Below, piece by piece: positions 8,731-19,091 of a stretch of 64,000 nt of DNA. The DNA comes from Anaerobiospirillum sp. NML120448. Its GTDB lineage: Bacteria > Pseudomonadota > Gammaproteobacteria > Enterobacterales > Succinivibrionaceae. The notes under the pieces are model-generated. The model was not told where the DNA came from, did not search any database, and saw only the letters and a list, made by a program, of their open reading frames with translations. The stretch covers positions 1 to 64,000 of the forward strand of contig NZ_JALKIM010000007.1 of NCBI RefSeq assembly GCF_023050945.1. Direction: 5' to 3'. The position numbers and the translations under genes were made by a program. Each line of letters opens with the position of its first letter. Within the stretch, counting starts at the first letter, position 1.

Positions 8731-9732
8731 TTAGTAAACTACGTAGCCAATCTTCTTGTAAACATCATCTAAGGTCTTTTGAGCACGCTCTTTGGCTCGC
8801 TCTGCGCCCTTATTGAATACTTCCTTAATAAAGGCCTCATCAGAGCGAATTTCCTTATAGCGCTGCTGAATAGGCTCTAACATAGCCACTACAGCCTCAC
8901 CAACTTCACTCTTGAAGTTGCCATACATAGAGCCTCTAAAGTGCTCTACTAATTCAGGAATTTCTCTGTGAGTAGCAGCTGACATTAACTCTAAGAGGTT
9001 AGATACGCCTGGCTTTTTATCCCAGTCATAAGCTACTACTGGTGGATCATCACTATCAGTAACAGCGCTCTTAATTTTCTTTAAGATAGACTTTGGCTCT
9101 TCTAAAATTCTAATGACATTCTTTGGATTATCATCAGACTTAGACATTTTCTTAGTAGGCTCTTGCAATGACATAACGCGACCACCAGCCTTTGGAATAA
9201 TACCAGTTGGCATGGTAAAGGTTGGGCCATAAATATTATTAAAGCGCTCAGCTACGTCACGGCATAACTCAATATGCTGACGCTGGTCGTCACCTACTGG
9301 AACCTTGTTAGCTTGATATAAGAGAATATCAGCAGCCATTAATACAGGATAGTTAAATAGGCCAGCAGTAATATTGCTAGCATAACGCTGAGCTTTATCT
9401 TTATATTGAGTCATGCGATTAAGCTCACCTACCTGGGTATAGCAGTTTAATACCCAACCTAATTCGCAGTGAGCAGGTACATGAGACTGTAAGAAAATAG
9501 TGGACTTATTAGGATCAATACCACAAGCTAAGAAAATAGCTAAGGTGTTTAAAGTATTGTCACGTAAAGTCTTTGGATCTTGACGTACAGTAATAGCGTG
9601 CTGATCTACTACACAGTAAAGACACTCAGCTTCATCTTGCATTGGCACCCAATTACGTAAGGAGCCAATGTAGTTTCCAATTGAAAGTTCTCCTGAAGGC
9701 TGAATGCCTGAAAAAATAATATCTTTAGCCAT
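8731..9732 (-). CDS. trpS: Tryptophanyl-tRNA synthetase
   Basis: A 333-residue class Ic aminoacyl-tRNA synthetase. It shows the [13 protein letters not shown] segment (HIGH-type signature), [14 protein letters not shown] and the [11 protein letters not shown] signature. It charges tRNA-Trp in the cytoplasm. The length equals that of the family (about 334). It is last in the minus-strand run aroK-aroB-damX-rpe-gph-trpS, exactly as in E. coli, with 242 bp between it and gph. Confidence 0.96.
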   Translation of the reverse strand: MAKDIIFSGIQPSGELSIGNYIGSLRNWVPMQDEAECLYCVVDQHAITVRQDPKTLRDNTLNTLAIFLACGIDPNKSTIFLQSHVPAHCELGWVLNCYTQVGELNRMTQYKDKAQRYASNITAGLFNYPVLMAADILLYQANKVPVGDDQRQHIELCRDVAERFNNIYGPTFTMPTGIIPKAGGRVMSLQEPTKKMSKSDDNPKNVIRILEEPKSILKKIKSAVTDSDDPPVVAYDWDKKPGVSNLLELMSAATHREIPELVEHFRGSMYGNFKSEVGEAVVAMLEPIQQRYKEIRSDEAFIKEVFNKGAERAKERAQKTLDDVYKKIGYVVY

Positions 9733-9974
9733 TGAAGGTTCCTATGACTCTCCTGTTTGCTTTATCAAGCATAATCAAGGAGGGCTCACTTAAATAATGG
9801 TGTTGTTTCTCTACTAGATCACAGACACAGGACTAATGCCACATGGCATATGCCATAAGGCTGATGCCTTAAAGTCAAAGTTAGTAGAACAAGATATCCT
9901 ATCATTATTCATGAGTTTTAGCTGATAAATTTGTAAGGCAACTCTAATTTGGGCTAGCAAACTACGCTTATCTA

Positions 9975-10676
9975 TTAATTATTTGGCAAAGAGTTAATCA
10001 GCTCAGTTAGCTCACCAAAGCTATCAAACAAATAATCGGCCTTACAGCAGGTGCGAACATCATAACCACCGTCATAGCCATAGGTGAATACTACAGTTGG
10101 CATATGGGCATTTTGACCTGCCTTAACATCATTAATAGAATCACCTACCATTAAAGCTTGCTCTGGTGCTACACCAAGCTGCTCACAGACATGTAATAAA
10201 GGAGCAGGATCAGGCTTTCTCTTATCTAAGACCTCACCACCTAAAATACAGCCCATATACTTATCAAGGCCCATGTGAGCTAATAAAGGCACAGCAAAAA
10301 CATGAGGTTTATTGGTTACTACAGCTAATTTAATGCCCTGATTATAAAAAGACTCAATACCCTCTTTAACACCTGGGTACACTTCAAAGTTTTTATCTAA
10401 ACCTTGAGTATAGTACTTGGCAAATAACTCACGAGCCTTAGTTAACTGCTCAGGCTTAATGTCATTTAGGCTAATATCGTGACGACCCAGAATGACACGG
10501 CCTAATAGCATGGCAACACCATTACCAACATAATTACTCATGCTCTCTAATGAAGGAGGCTCAATACCCATTTCTTTAGCCACTTCACTAGCAGCAATGC
10601 TAAGTTGAGGTAAGGTATGAGCTAAAGTACCATCAAGATCAAACAATATGGCTTTTGGCTTAGTTAATAAAGACAT
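9975..10676 (-). CDS. gph: Phosphoglycolate phosphatase
   Basis: A 233-residue HAD-superfamily hydrolase. Motif I is DLDGTLAHT, motif II VTNKPH, and motif IV GDSINDVKAGQNA. A cap domain lies between motifs I and II. By motif and by position between rpe and trpS it is Gph, which removes phosphate from 2-phosphoglycolate formed during repair of DNA 3' ends. HAD enzymes can be promiscuous, so the assignment rests partly on synteny. Confidence 0.9.
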   Translation of the reverse strand: MSLLTKPKAILFDLDGTLAHTLPQLSIAASEVAKEMGIEPPSLESMSNYVGNGVAMLLGRVILGRHDISLNDIKPEQLTKARELFAKYYTQGLDKNFEVYPGVKEGIESFYNQGIKLAVVTNKPHVFAVPLLAHMGLDKYMGCILGGEVLDKRKPDPAPLLHVCEQLGVAPEQALMVGDSINDVKAGQNAHMPTVVFTYGYDGGYDVRTCCKADYLFDSFGELTELINSLPNN

Positions 10677-10789
10677 CTTTACAGCTCCTCAAAGGCAAGA
10701 TTATCTAATCTAAAGATTATCACATATCATCCTAGCAAGTACTAAGTTAATACCTCCTCTCCAAGTTTTTATTACTCAGCTCTTTTAGC

Positions 10790-10925
10790 CCATAGCGCAG
10801 CCCACTATGCGCATAGCGCACAGGGCGCTTTGGGAGCTGTGCGTAGGCGGCATGCGCTGCACGCTGTGCGCCTTACGCACTGCGCACTGCGCTATGTGCT
10901 TTGCGCTTTGGTAAGCTGAGGCGCT
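10790..10925. repeat. GC-rich word-repeat island B
   Basis: Lies between the rpe terminator and gph. It is built from repeated TGCGC, GCGCA, GCGCT and ATGCGC words in both orientations. Its vocabulary differs from the other islands. No coding frame is supported. Confidence 0.75.
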
Positions 10926-10930
10926 GATAG

Positions 10931-10958
10931 AAAAAAGGCCCAGTGAATACTGAGCCTT
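10931..10958 (-). terminator. Terminator of rpe
   Basis: On the minus strand, AAGGCTCAGT/ACTGGGCCTT (one G-T pair), 4-nt loop, then a run of T, 24 nt after the rpe stop. Confidence 0.85.
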
Positions 10959-10982
10959 GGTGATTAAACTAAATATAAGTAA

Positions 10983-11651
10983 TTACTTAAGAGCAGCATG
11001 GAGCTCATCTAAAGCCACTTTATAGTCTGGCTTATTAAAGAGAGCTGAGCCTACTACAAAGATTTCAGCGCCCGCATCAGCACAAGCACGTACTGTGTTA
11101 GGAGCTACACCGCCATCAACTTCAATAGTGATCTCTTTGCCACATTCTTTAGCTAAAGCCTTAACATCAGCAATCTTTTGCATCATAGCAGGAATGAGCT
11201 TTTGACCGCCAAAACCAGGGTTTACAGTCATAATGAGAACGAAATCTAAGCGATCCCATAAGTACTTAAGGCAGCCAATATCAGTGCCAGGATTTAATAC
11301 CAAGCCTGCTTTTGCACCTAACTCACGAATAAAGGACAAATATCTATCCACGTGAGGGGTAGCCTCAGGGTGGAAAGAAATCATAGAAGCGCCAGCTTTT
11401 GCATAATCACTTAAGATCTTTTCATTAATTGGATCGACCATGAGGTGCACATCTAAAATAGCCTCAGGGAAACGACCACGAATAGCTTTTAAAAGATCTG
11501 GTCCAAAAGTTAGATTTTGTACAAAGTGATAGTCCATCACATCAAAGTGAATAATATCTACTTTGGCATCTAAGGCCTTTTGAAGATCGTTACCTAAATC
11601 TAAAAGGTCAGCGGCTAAAATAGAGCCTGCAAATAAGTGCTTGTTATCCAT
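10983..11651 (-). CDS. rpe: Ribulose-phosphate 3-epimerase
   Basis: A 222-residue TIM-barrel epimerase. It shows SILAADLLDLG, HFDVMDYHFV (catalytic Asp and metal-binding His), MTVNPGFGGQ and EVDGGV (second catalytic Asp). It interconverts ribulose 5-phosphate and xylulose 5-phosphate in the pentose phosphate pathway. Length is normal. In E. coli dam lies directly upstream; here only a 285-bp gap separates rpe from damX and no methyltransferase is present. Confidence 0.95.
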   Translation of the reverse strand: MDNKHLFAGSILAADLLDLGNDLQKALDAKVDIIHFDVMDYHFVQNLTFGPDLLKAIRGRFPEAILDVHLMVDPINEKILSDYAKAGASMISFHPEATPHVDRYLSFIRELGAKAGLVLNPGTDIGCLKYLWDRLDFVLIMTVNPGFGGQKLIPAMMQKIADVKALAKECGKEITIEVDGGVAPNTVRACADAGAEIFVVGSALFNKPDYKVALDELHAALK

Positions 11652-11854
11652 AATAAAGAAAATTGTCTTTTAACCACATTAATATGGGTTGGGCGGATAG
11701 AAAAAACAGAATAAGAACGTATCAGCTCTTAATCATGTTAGATACAGGGCAAATACCCTAATTCTCTTTACAGAGAATTAAATTTTGTGAGCACACTATA
11801 CTATTTTTGAACCCGATATTAGGAACATAAATAGGATAGTATGCCTAATATAAA

Positions 11855-11911
11855 CAAAGCCCTACACCAAATTTAAATTAAACTCCTTAAGTTTGATGCA
11901 GGGCTTTGATT
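11855..11911 (-). terminator. Terminator of damX-like gene
   Basis: Long imperfect stem closing with CAAAGCCCT/AGGGCTTTG, followed on the minus strand by a T-rich tail, just after the damX stop. It occupies the site where dam sits in E. coli. Confidence 0.7.
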
Positions 11912-11936
11912 TTTTCTGGTCTAAAGCAATTAAGAC

Positions 11937-13898
11937 TTATTGTCTAATTTCAGCCTTAGCGTCAGCAACACGCTTGGCAAAAGGAGTAGCTCCTTGAGAC
12001 ACTGAGCGTGGAATATTACGCGCAGCAGCGCTAGCTTCCTCACGGGAGGCATAATCACCAGCCATGAGAATATACCAAGGCTTACCATTACGGACACTAG
12101 GAACAATCCAATAGCGACCAGTTAAACCACGGGCAGCAGCAGATACATTAGCACGATTGGATCCAGAAACAATCTGAATAGTAAAACGATTGTTACTTAA
12201 AGCCTTTAACTGTGCAATATCAGCTTCAAAGCCATTACCAGCTGCCTGAGGCTGAGCCTGGGCTTGGGCAGCAGCGGCAGCAGCTGCAGCGGCAGCGGCA
12301 GCCTTGGCTTGTCTTTGCTCTTCGGCAAGACTAATTACCTGACCTGCCTTTAAAGGCTGACGAGCAGGAGTTGGGGCTACAGCGGGCGCTTTAACAGCCT
12401 CCTCCTTCTTTACAGGAGCTTTGTCTTGCTTATTAGCAGCAGTTTGCTTGGCATTTTGTTCAGATTGTAAAGCATTCTTACGAGCTTGCTCACGATCTTG
12501 ATTTATCTTATTAATTGCAGCTTGCTCTAAAGCAGTACGATCTTTGGCACTTACCTGAGGTGCAGGGGCAGGTGCCTTGGCCTGAGTCTGAGCTTGGGCC
12601 AGCTTATCTAGCTCGTTGGCACTTTCCTTTAGCTTGTTGGCTAACACCTGGTTTTGATCTACAGGAGGCACCGCTGGAGCAGCAATTAAAGTATGCTCAG
12701 TAGGAACATCAATAGCAGTGGTGGCCTGATTGTTGTTCTTATTTACATGGTTAAAATTATCACCACGACGCAATACAGGAATTTGCTGCTGATTAGCGTT
12801 TAGAGATCCTCCCATTCCCCTGGGATAAGCAGAGCCATTGGCTCCGCCTTCTATTTTCTCAAGCTCTTTGCCAGATAAGGTTACAGAGTGCTCAGTTTGT
12901 GGAGCACTAGTTTGAGCGTCAATGCCATTAGGAACGTTTTGAGGTAATAAACCCTCATCCATAGCAAAGTCTTTATTAAAGTCCTGAGAACCCTTGTCAA
13001 AAACTAAAGCATCTTCATTGGCTACCTGAGACTGCACAGAGCTAGTTTTGTTGGTATCCTCTGAGGAGAAGAAACTACTACCTAAGAAAATAGGGATCAA
13101 GCAGGCTAGTACGATAATAATACATACTATGGTTACAAAAATACCCACAGAACCGCTCTTTTTGCCTGACTTTGGCATAGAGACTTTGCCGTTTTTACGC
13201 ACCTTTTCATTGCTAACTTGAGGTGCGGTAGGATCCTTCATAAGTTTCTCCGTAATTGCAATAATTTGGCTAATATTACCTTTAGCTGAAGCTAAGGCTT
13301 CTGGTAATTTGTTAGAAATGGCATTGTAAATACGCATAGTGTTTTGCAAAGCAAACATATGGCGAGATAACACCATAGCCTCTTTAATAGTTAAAGCAGG
13401 CATTTGCATAGCACTAATATCAGCCTTACCTGTATAGTGACTTAACTTTTCCTCAGCCCATAAAGGATGGCACACTAAGACAAAAGCAAAGCGAGCTTGC
13501 CCTAAAAATTGCTCATGCAAGGCCACAAGCTCATTGTAAAAAGCGCTAACTACGCTATCAACATCATCTACTACCACGAGAATTTTGTGGTTGTAAGGAA
13601 TGTGAGCTTTTAATAAAGCGTCAGGTAAATTTAAATCAGTATCAAAAGAACTATTAGGGATAAGCTGTTGTAAAAAAAGCTCTCTTAATCTTTGTAATTG
13701 CATGTCTTTATGACATGGAATAAAGATGGCCCTCATCTTAGAGTCAGTTTCGTTAACGATCTGCTCGCAAATTACAGTACGACCTGAGCCACTATCGCCT
13801 GATAAAAGAATAAAGCTCTCGTGATCAATAACATTTTGCACTATCTCGTGACAAAAACGTTTTTGGCTTTCTAAAGAGGCTAATGCTTCTATGTCCAT
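11937..13898 (-). CDS. damX: DamX-like SPOR-domain division protein with AAA domain
   Basis: A 653-residue protein counted from the ATG at 13898, which has AGG 6 nt upstream; an in-frame TTG lies 6 nt further up. The N-terminal cytoplasmic AAA/P-loop domain shows GDSGSGRT (about 34-41) and VVDDVD. A basic segment and TM helix follow at about 250-275, then a long periplasmic linker rich in Gln/Ala/Pro with a poly-Ala run, and a C-terminal SPOR domain (about 565-650) starting at RFTIQIVSGS. SPOR domains bind denuded septal peptidoglycan, so it should act at the division site. Position between aroB and rpe matches E. coli damX. The Ala run and Ala/Gln linker are part of the low-complexity pattern seen across the window. 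Confidence 0.88.
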   Translation of the reverse strand: MDIEALASLESQKRFCHEIVQNVIDHESFILLSGDSGSGRTVICEQIVNETDSKMRAIFIPCHKDMQLQRLRELFLQQLIPNSSFDTDLNLPDALLKAHIPYNHKILVVVDDVDSVVSAFYNELVALHEQFLGQARFAFVLVCHPLWAEEKLSHYTGKADISAMQMPALTIKEAMVLSRHMFALQNTMRIYNAISNKLPEALASAKGNISQIIAITEKLMKDPTAPQVSNEKVRKNGKVSMPKSGKKSGSVGIFVTIVCIIIVLACLIPIFLGSSFFSSEDTNKTSSVQSQVANEDALVFDKGSQDFNKDFAMDEGLLPQNVPNGIDAQTSAPQTEHSVTLSGKELEKIEGGANGSAYPRGMGGSLNANQQQIPVLRRGDNFNHVNKNNNQATTAIDVPTEHTLIAAPAVPPVDQNQVLANKLKESANELDKLAQAQTQAKAPAPAPQVSAKDRTALEQAAINKINQDREQARKNALQSEQNAKQTAANKQDKAPVKKEEAVKAPAVAPTPARQPLKAGQVISLAEEQRQAKAAAAAAAAAAAAQAQAQPQAAGNGFEADIAQLKALSNNRFTIQIVSGSNRANVSAAARGLTGRYWIVPSVRNGKPWYILMAGDYASREEASAAARNIPRSVSQGATPFAKRVADAKAEIRQ

Positions 13899-14075
13899 AA
13901 TCAACCTGCCTTAAGCTAATATTGACAAAGCATGTTGCTTAATTGCAGTATCCTCCTTTAATCCATCTTAACAGGCTAAAGTCTAATCCTGCACAACATT
14001 TAGAAATTATGCTAAGTAAAATTCATGAGCAATTTTAGCCTAATAAGGCCTTTTATTAAAGTTAAGTTTCTTTTA

Positions 14076-14110
14076 ATTAAAAAAGCCCATTTTGTTGCCA
14101 AAATGAGCTC
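14076..14110 (-). terminator. Terminator of aroB
   Basis: On the minus strand, AGCTCATTTTG/CAAAATGGGCT with a 4-nt loop and a T-run, directly after aroB. Confidence 0.85.
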
Positions 14111-14132
14111 TTAAGATTAAAGATAACAACAT

Positions 14133-15218
14133 TTAATCTTGTGTATTTTTAAGCTCGTCAATGAGATTGCTAATATCTTGATCGCTACAATCATTAAATA
14201 CTGCGCTTTTACCAATACTCTCTGGCAATACATAATTAATCTTACCGAGCTTAACCTTCTTATCATGGCGCATATGACTAATAAAATCAGCTCCAGTTAA
14301 CTCTTTAGGAATAGCATAAGGTAAGTTATAGTAAGGAAGAATGTTCTTGATTCTATTATATTGCTCTAAACTTAGGCCTTTATTGGTCTTAGCTGCTACA
14401 TAAGCTGCCACCACCATACCAACAGCTACAGCTTCACCATGTAAATAAACACCAAAGCCCATTCCTACCTCAATAGCATGACCAAAAGTATGGCCATAAT
14501 TGAGTAGTGCTCTCATGCCCTTTTCTTTTTCATCTTGAGAGACCACATAAGCTTTCCACTCACAGCAACGCTTAACTACATAAGCTAAATCAAGCTTGGC
14601 TGTGCCTTGGGCTTGCTCTAAGTAGGTAAAGAACTCCTCATCTAAGATCACGCCATATTTAATAACTTCTGCCATACCCGCTGCAATTTCACGCTCTGGC
14701 AAAGTCTTTAAAAAATCTAAATCAGCAATTACGATCTTTGGTTGATAGAAAGCACCAATCATATTTTTACCCATTGGGTGATTGATAGCTGTTTTACCAC
14801 CTACAGATGAATCGACCATAGCTAATAAGGTAGTAGGAATTTGCACAAAAGCCACGCCTCTTTGATAAGAGCTAGCTGCAAAACCAGTAATATCACCTAC
14901 TACACCACCACCTAAAGCTACTAAGCAACAATCACGACCAAAACCATCCTCGAGCAAGGCAGTCATGATTTGCATATAGCTCTCAACAGTCTTATAGCAC
15001 TCGCCGTCTTTTAAAATACAGCTTTTTACTTTAAAACCTTGATTAGTTAAAGATGCCATTAAAGGCTCAAGGTATAAAGGAGCAATAGTTTCATTGCTAA
15101 CTATGAGTAAGTCCTTAGTTTTAGGTAATGCCTCTTTCATTAGCTCAGCTATAGGCAAATTATTACCAATTAAAATGTCATAAGAATTGTCACCCAAAGC
15201 AATATGAACCTTGTCCAT
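14133..15218 (-). CDS. aroB: 3-dehydroquinate synthase
   Basis: A 361-residue NAD- and metal-dependent enzyme of the shikimate pathway, converting DAHP to 3-dehydroquinate. Motifs: LGGGVVGDITGFAAS, QIPTTLLAMVDSSVGGKT, and the metal ligands in AEVIKYG and LNYGHTFGHAIE. Length equals E. coli AroB (362). It lies 29 bp after aroK and is surely co-transcribed with it. A terminator follows, so damX may be transcribed separately. Confidence 0.97.
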   Translation of the reverse strand: MDKVHIALGDNSYDILIGNNLPIAELMKEALPKTKDLLIVSNETIAPLYLEPLMASLTNQGFKVKSCILKDGECYKTVESYMQIMTALLEDGFGRDCCLVALGGGVVGDITGFAASSYQRGVAFVQIPTTLLAMVDSSVGGKTAINHPMGKNMIGAFYQPKIVIADLDFLKTLPEREIAAGMAEVIKYGVILDEEFFTYLEQAQGTAKLDLAYVVKRCCEWKAYVVSQDEKEKGMRALLNYGHTFGHAIEVGMGFGVYLHGEAVAVGMVVAAYVAAKTNKGLSLEQYNRIKNILPYYNLPYAIPKELTGADFISHMRHDKKVKLGKINYVLPESIGKSAVFNDCSDQDISNLIDELKNTQD

Positions 15219-15247
15219 ACTAATAAGCTCCTAATAAAAGTTTAATT

Positions 15248-15811
15248 CTAATTTTTCTTAAAAGGCTCTAAGACCTCTAGTGCCTGATTAACAATACTTT
15301 CTTTATCATTATTAGTATCAATAATGGATAAAGCAATTTCTCTAAATTGAGGATCACGCACGGAAAATAAATCACTAAGTCTGGTCTTAATATCACTTAC
15401 ATGAATCATAGGGCGATTAGTATCGTCCTTAACTCTGTCATATTGGTGCTCAACATCTAAATACAAATATAAACACAGACTATGCTCTTTGATAAGTTCT
15501 CTATTATCAGCTCTTTGGGCTATGCCACCACCGCCAGCAATCACTAAAGGCATGGTGTCTGGCTTTTTAATGTGCTCATAGGAGCTATTAGGATTTAATA
15601 AGCTAGCTAAACACTCATGCTCTAGCTGTCTAAAATGGGCCTCACCATATTTGGCAAAAATATCAGGAATAGACATTTTAGCCTGCTCAATAATATAGTC
15701 ATCATGATCTAAAAATGAACCAGATAAGCTTTGAGCTAATAATTTGCCTATGGTAGTTTTTCCTGCTCCCATGGGGCCTACTAAGAAAATCGGTTTAGTA
15801 AAAGTACTCAT
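15248..15811 (-). CDS. aroK: Shikimate kinase
   Basis: A 187-residue P-loop kinase. The Walker A is GPMGAGKT near residue 12, followed by LDHDDYI (shikimate-binding Asp) and the GGGGIAQR loop. The lid has DRPM-like TNRPMI. It phosphorylates shikimate at the 3-OH. Slightly longer than E. coli AroK (173). First gene of the aroK-aroB unit and divergent from mrcA, the same arrangement as in enteric bacteria, although the pil/hof genes that normally separate them are missing. Confidence 0.95.
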   Translation of the reverse strand: MSTFTKPIFLVGPMGAGKTTIGKLLAQSLSGSFLDHDDYIIEQAKMSIPDIFAKYGEAHFRQLEHECLASLLNPNSSYEHIKKPDTMPLVIAGGGGIAQRADNRELIKEHSLCLYLYLDVEHQYDRVKDDTNRPMIHVSDIKTRLSDLFSVRDPQFREIALSIIDTNNDKESIVNQALEVLEPFKKN

Positions 15812-16092
15812 CTTTAAATTTAAAGCTACCTTTTAAGAAAATGCTTGATCATTACTCCCCATATCATCGCAAGAGCATGCCTTACTAAGCAAGCGATAAG
15901 AAAGTAATGCTTTAATACTTTAGCTGTAGCACAAGCATTTGCTCAACTACAGACATTTTTGCACTAGTACAGAGCAGCTAAAAGTACTAATAATTTTTGA
16001 GGCAAGTAATTTGCTTTAGTGTTGTTTGGGCATTAATGGCTTATTTTTGTTAAAATTACAAGCTTACAAAAAGTTTTGCAAGGAGCACAGTA

Positions 16093-18993
16093 GTGTTATT
16101 TAAGGCTATGAAGCTGGCTAAGCTAGCGTTTTGGGCAGGAATATTTTGCGCTGCCGCCTCAGGTGGTGTAATTGCATCTGCTTATTACTCTACTTTAGAG
16201 GAGCTTCCAGACGTTGATGAGCTTAAGCATGTAAGCTTTGAAACACCAATGAAGATCTATACTAATGATGGTAAGTTGATCGGAGAATTTGGTGAGCATA
16301 AGCGCATCCCTGTAAGCATTGAAGATATTCCTTTAAGAATGCAACAGGCTTTCTTAGCCATTGAAGACTCACGCTTTTATGAGCACTCTGGCATTGATCC
16401 TATTGGCATTTTACGTGCTGTGGTAGTAGCCGCCACCTCAGGTGGTGCCTCTCAAGGTGCATCTACTATTACCCAGCAGGTAGCCCGTAATTTCTTCTTA
16501 ACTCGTGATAAGACTTTAGAGCGTAAGATTAAAGAAGTTTTTATTGCCTGGCGTATTGAACAAGTATTATCCAAAGACGAAATTTTGGAATTGTACTTAA
16601 ATAAAATCGCTCTTGGCCATCGCTCCTATGGTGTAGTAGCCGCTGCTCAAACCTATTATGGCAAAACTTTAGAAGAACTAAGTTTAGCTGAAATTGCTAC
16701 TATTGCTGGTTTACCAAAAGCTCCATCTACACTTAACCCAATTACCAGCCCTCAAAGAGCAAAAGATCGCCGTCACTTAGTGTTGCAGCGTATGTTGACC
16801 TTAGGATATATCACTCCTGAGGAGTTTGATCTGGCTGATAGTGCCCCATCTCGTGCTTTTTTCCACTCTGCACCGCTTGAGGCTTATGCCCCTTACGTAG
16901 CTGAAGAGGCACGTCAGGCTGTAATTGCTAAATATGGCGAAGATGCTTATATCAAGGGCTTAAAGGTCTATACCACAGTAGACTCTCAGTACCAACAATA
17001 CGCTCATGATGCTATCTTTGAGAATCTTACTGCCTACGACGTACGTCACGGCTATCGCGGCCCTCTACTTAATATTTTTGATAGTACCCGTGGCCTAAGA
17101 GGATCAGCTAAGCTTGCTACCGAGAAAAATGGTGCCCATGCTAACGCCAACAATGGTGTGATTATGGCTAAGAGGGCTGAGCTTGCTGAGCAATACGAAG
17201 CTCAAGGTATTAAATATGACTACCAAACCTTGGTATCAGAGGTAGATAAGCTAAACTTATTAGCCGCCCAAATTGCTAAAGTAGAGCAAGATTTTAATAA
17301 TGAAAAGGCCTTAGATCTCATTAGAAAAGAGAATAAGTACCAAAGCATTGATCCTGCCTTAGTAGTTAGTGTGGACGATGAAAACAAGCAAGCTATTGTC
17401 TTACTTCCTAATGGTGAGCAAAAAGCTCTTACTTGGGATGGTATGTCTTGGGCACGTGCCTTTAAGACTGATCGCAGTCAAGGTAATGATCCAAAATATC
17501 CTAGCGAGTTCTTACAAGCTGGCGACTTAATCTTTACTTATGTAAAACAAGTAGAGCCAAAGAAGAAAGCTAAAAATAATGAACCTCAAGTAACTGAGGT
17601 GCTAACCCTAACCCAAATTCCTGATGTAGAAAGTGCCTTGATCTCATTAGATCCAAAGTCTGGTGCTGTTCGTGCTATGGCTGGCGGTTTTGACTTTGAA
17701 AAGAGCAAATTCAACCGTACTACTCAGCTATTACGTCAAACAGGCTCCAGCTTTAAGCCTTTTATCTACTCATCAGCTATTGCTTATGGCATTGCGCTCA
17801 ATTCAGTTATTCCTGATGAGCCAATCAAAACTTGGGACGTGGGTTCTAGAACCTGGTGGCAACCTCGTAACTCACCAAATCGATTCGATGGCTTAATGAC
17901 TCTTCGTGAGGGCTTAGCTAAGTCTAAGAACTCTATTGCTATTCGTACCATTCGCCATGTAGGTGTAGAAAACGCAGTTGAACACTTACGTAAGTTTAAT
18001 ATCTTAGTACCAAAATTCCAGCAAAGTGAAGCTATGGCCCTAGGCTCTGTTGAGGTAACACCTCTCCAGTTGGCTACTGCTTATTCAGCTTTTGCCAATG
18101 GCGGTTATAAGATCACTCCATATTTGATTGAGAAAATTGAAATGGAGAATGGTGAAGTTCTATACCAAGCTCATCCTAAGATAGCTGATCACTCATTGCC
18201 TGATAATATTGCTAACGCTATTGATTTACGATATGCAGGCAACTATAAGCCAGATGCTCGTGATCGCACCTTAGCACGCTTTGTAAATAATAAGAATGAG
18301 ACTAACTATCCAAACCTCAATTTGGACTCTTATGATGAGACTAACATTACCATTGGTGATGATATGCCTAAGCGTCCTGTTAAGGATCATTTAGAGAATA
18401 TAGCCTTACCATCAAGTGCCAAACTCTCTATGGCAGCTCTGTCAGACTTGGATAGCTTAGCAAGTCCTAATAGTAACTACCCACATCCACCACAGATCTT
18501 AAGTCATACTCATGCTTACTTAATTTCATCATTAATGCATTCTAATGTTTATGGTGGTGAGGGCTTAAACGGTCGTTATTGGGGTACTGGTGCCAAGGCT
18601 GCGGCCTTGACTGGACGTGATGATCTCCACGCCAAGACAGGTACTACTAATAATGTTCATGATGCTTGGTTCTCTGGCTATAATGGCAATTTAGTAGTAA
18701 CCACCTGGGTTGGTTTTGACAATGATCGTGATTTAGGTTATACCAGAGGTCGTGGTTCTGAAAGTGGTGGCGTAACTGCCCTACCTATTTTCTCGTCTTT
18801 CTTTAAGAAAGCACAAGAGGGCGTAGAGTCTGCTCAAATTCCAAGACCACGTGGCTTAAGCTGGACAACTAATCGTGAAATTACTGAACCTGCTATTCCA
18901 GGCATGATAGTAATTGATGATGGCTCAAGCGCCCAAAGCATTAAGAATACAGGTATTGATAGTTCCGATGTAAACTCAGGCGATATTTTCTAA
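16093..18993 (+). CDS. mrcA: Penicillin-binding protein 1A, bifunctional
   Basis: A 966-residue class A PBP. The start is GTG with an excellent ribosome site (AGGAG, 7 nt away). A membrane anchor lies at about 8-30. The GT51 glycosyltransferase domain follows (about 45-225) with EDSRFYEHSGIDP and the QGASTITQQVARN motif. An OB-like region and a linker come next, then the transpeptidase domain with catalytic Ser in SSFK (about 552), SKN near 615 and KTGTT near 847. It polymerises and cross-links peptidoglycan in the periplasm. The size is somewhat above E. coli PBP1A (850), because of extra segments in the OB and late transpeptidase regions. Confidence 0.96.
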   Translation: MLFKAMKLAKLAFWAGIFCAAASGGVIASAYYSTLEELPDVDELKHVSFETPMKIYTNDGKLIGEFGEHKRIPVSIEDIPLRMQQAFLAIEDSRFYEHSGIDPIGILRAVVVAATSGGASQGASTITQQVARNFFLTRDKTLERKIKEVFIAWRIEQVLSKDEILELYLNKIALGHRSYGVVAAAQTYYGKTLEELSLAEIATIAGLPKAPSTLNPITSPQRAKDRRHLVLQRMLTLGYITPEEFDLADSAPSRAFFHSAPLEAYAPYVAEEARQAVIAKYGEDAYIKGLKVYTTVDSQYQQYAHDAIFENLTAYDVRHGYRGPLLNIFDSTRGLRGSAKLATEKNGAHANANNGVIMAKRAELAEQYEAQGIKYDYQTLVSEVDKLNLLAAQIAKVEQDFNNEKALDLIRKENKYQSIDPALVVSVDDENKQAIVLLPNGEQKALTWDGMSWARAFKTDRSQGNDPKYPSEFLQAGDLIFTYVKQVEPKKKAKNNEPQVTEVLTLTQIPDVESALISLDPKSGAVRAMAGGFDFEKSKFNRTTQLLRQTGSSFKPFIYSSAIAYGIALNSVIPDEPIKTWDVGSRTWWQPRNSPNRFDGLMTLREGLAKSKNSIAIRTIRHVGVENAVEHLRKFNILVPKFQQSEAMALGSVEVTPLQLATAYSAFANGGYKITPYLIEKIEMENGEVLYQAHPKIADHSLPDNIANAIDLRYAGNYKPDARDRTLARFVNNKNETNYPNLNLDSYDETNITIGDDMPKRPVKDHLENIALPSSAKLSMAALSDLDSLASPNSNYPHPPQILSHTHAYLISSLMHSNVYGGEGLNGRYWGTGAKAAALTGRDDLHAKTGTTNNVHDAWFSGYNGNLVVTTWVGFDNDRDLGYTRGRGSESGGVTALPIFSSFFKKAQEGVESAQIPRPRGLSWTTNREITEPAIPGMIVIDDGSSAQSIKNTGIDSSDVNSGDIF

Positions 18994-19017
18994 TTTTTTT
19001 ATACTTCAAACATACCA

Positions 19018-19050
19018 AGGCTCTCCTTTTAGGGGGGCCTTCTTATTTTT
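19018..19050 (+). terminator. Terminator of mrcA
   Basis: AAGGCTCTCC/GGGGGGCCTT stem with G-T pairs, followed by a T-rich tail. Confidence 0.8.
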
Positions 19051-19091
19051 ATACAAGCAGCCTCCTCAAGAAGCTCACAAGGTCAACTAAC

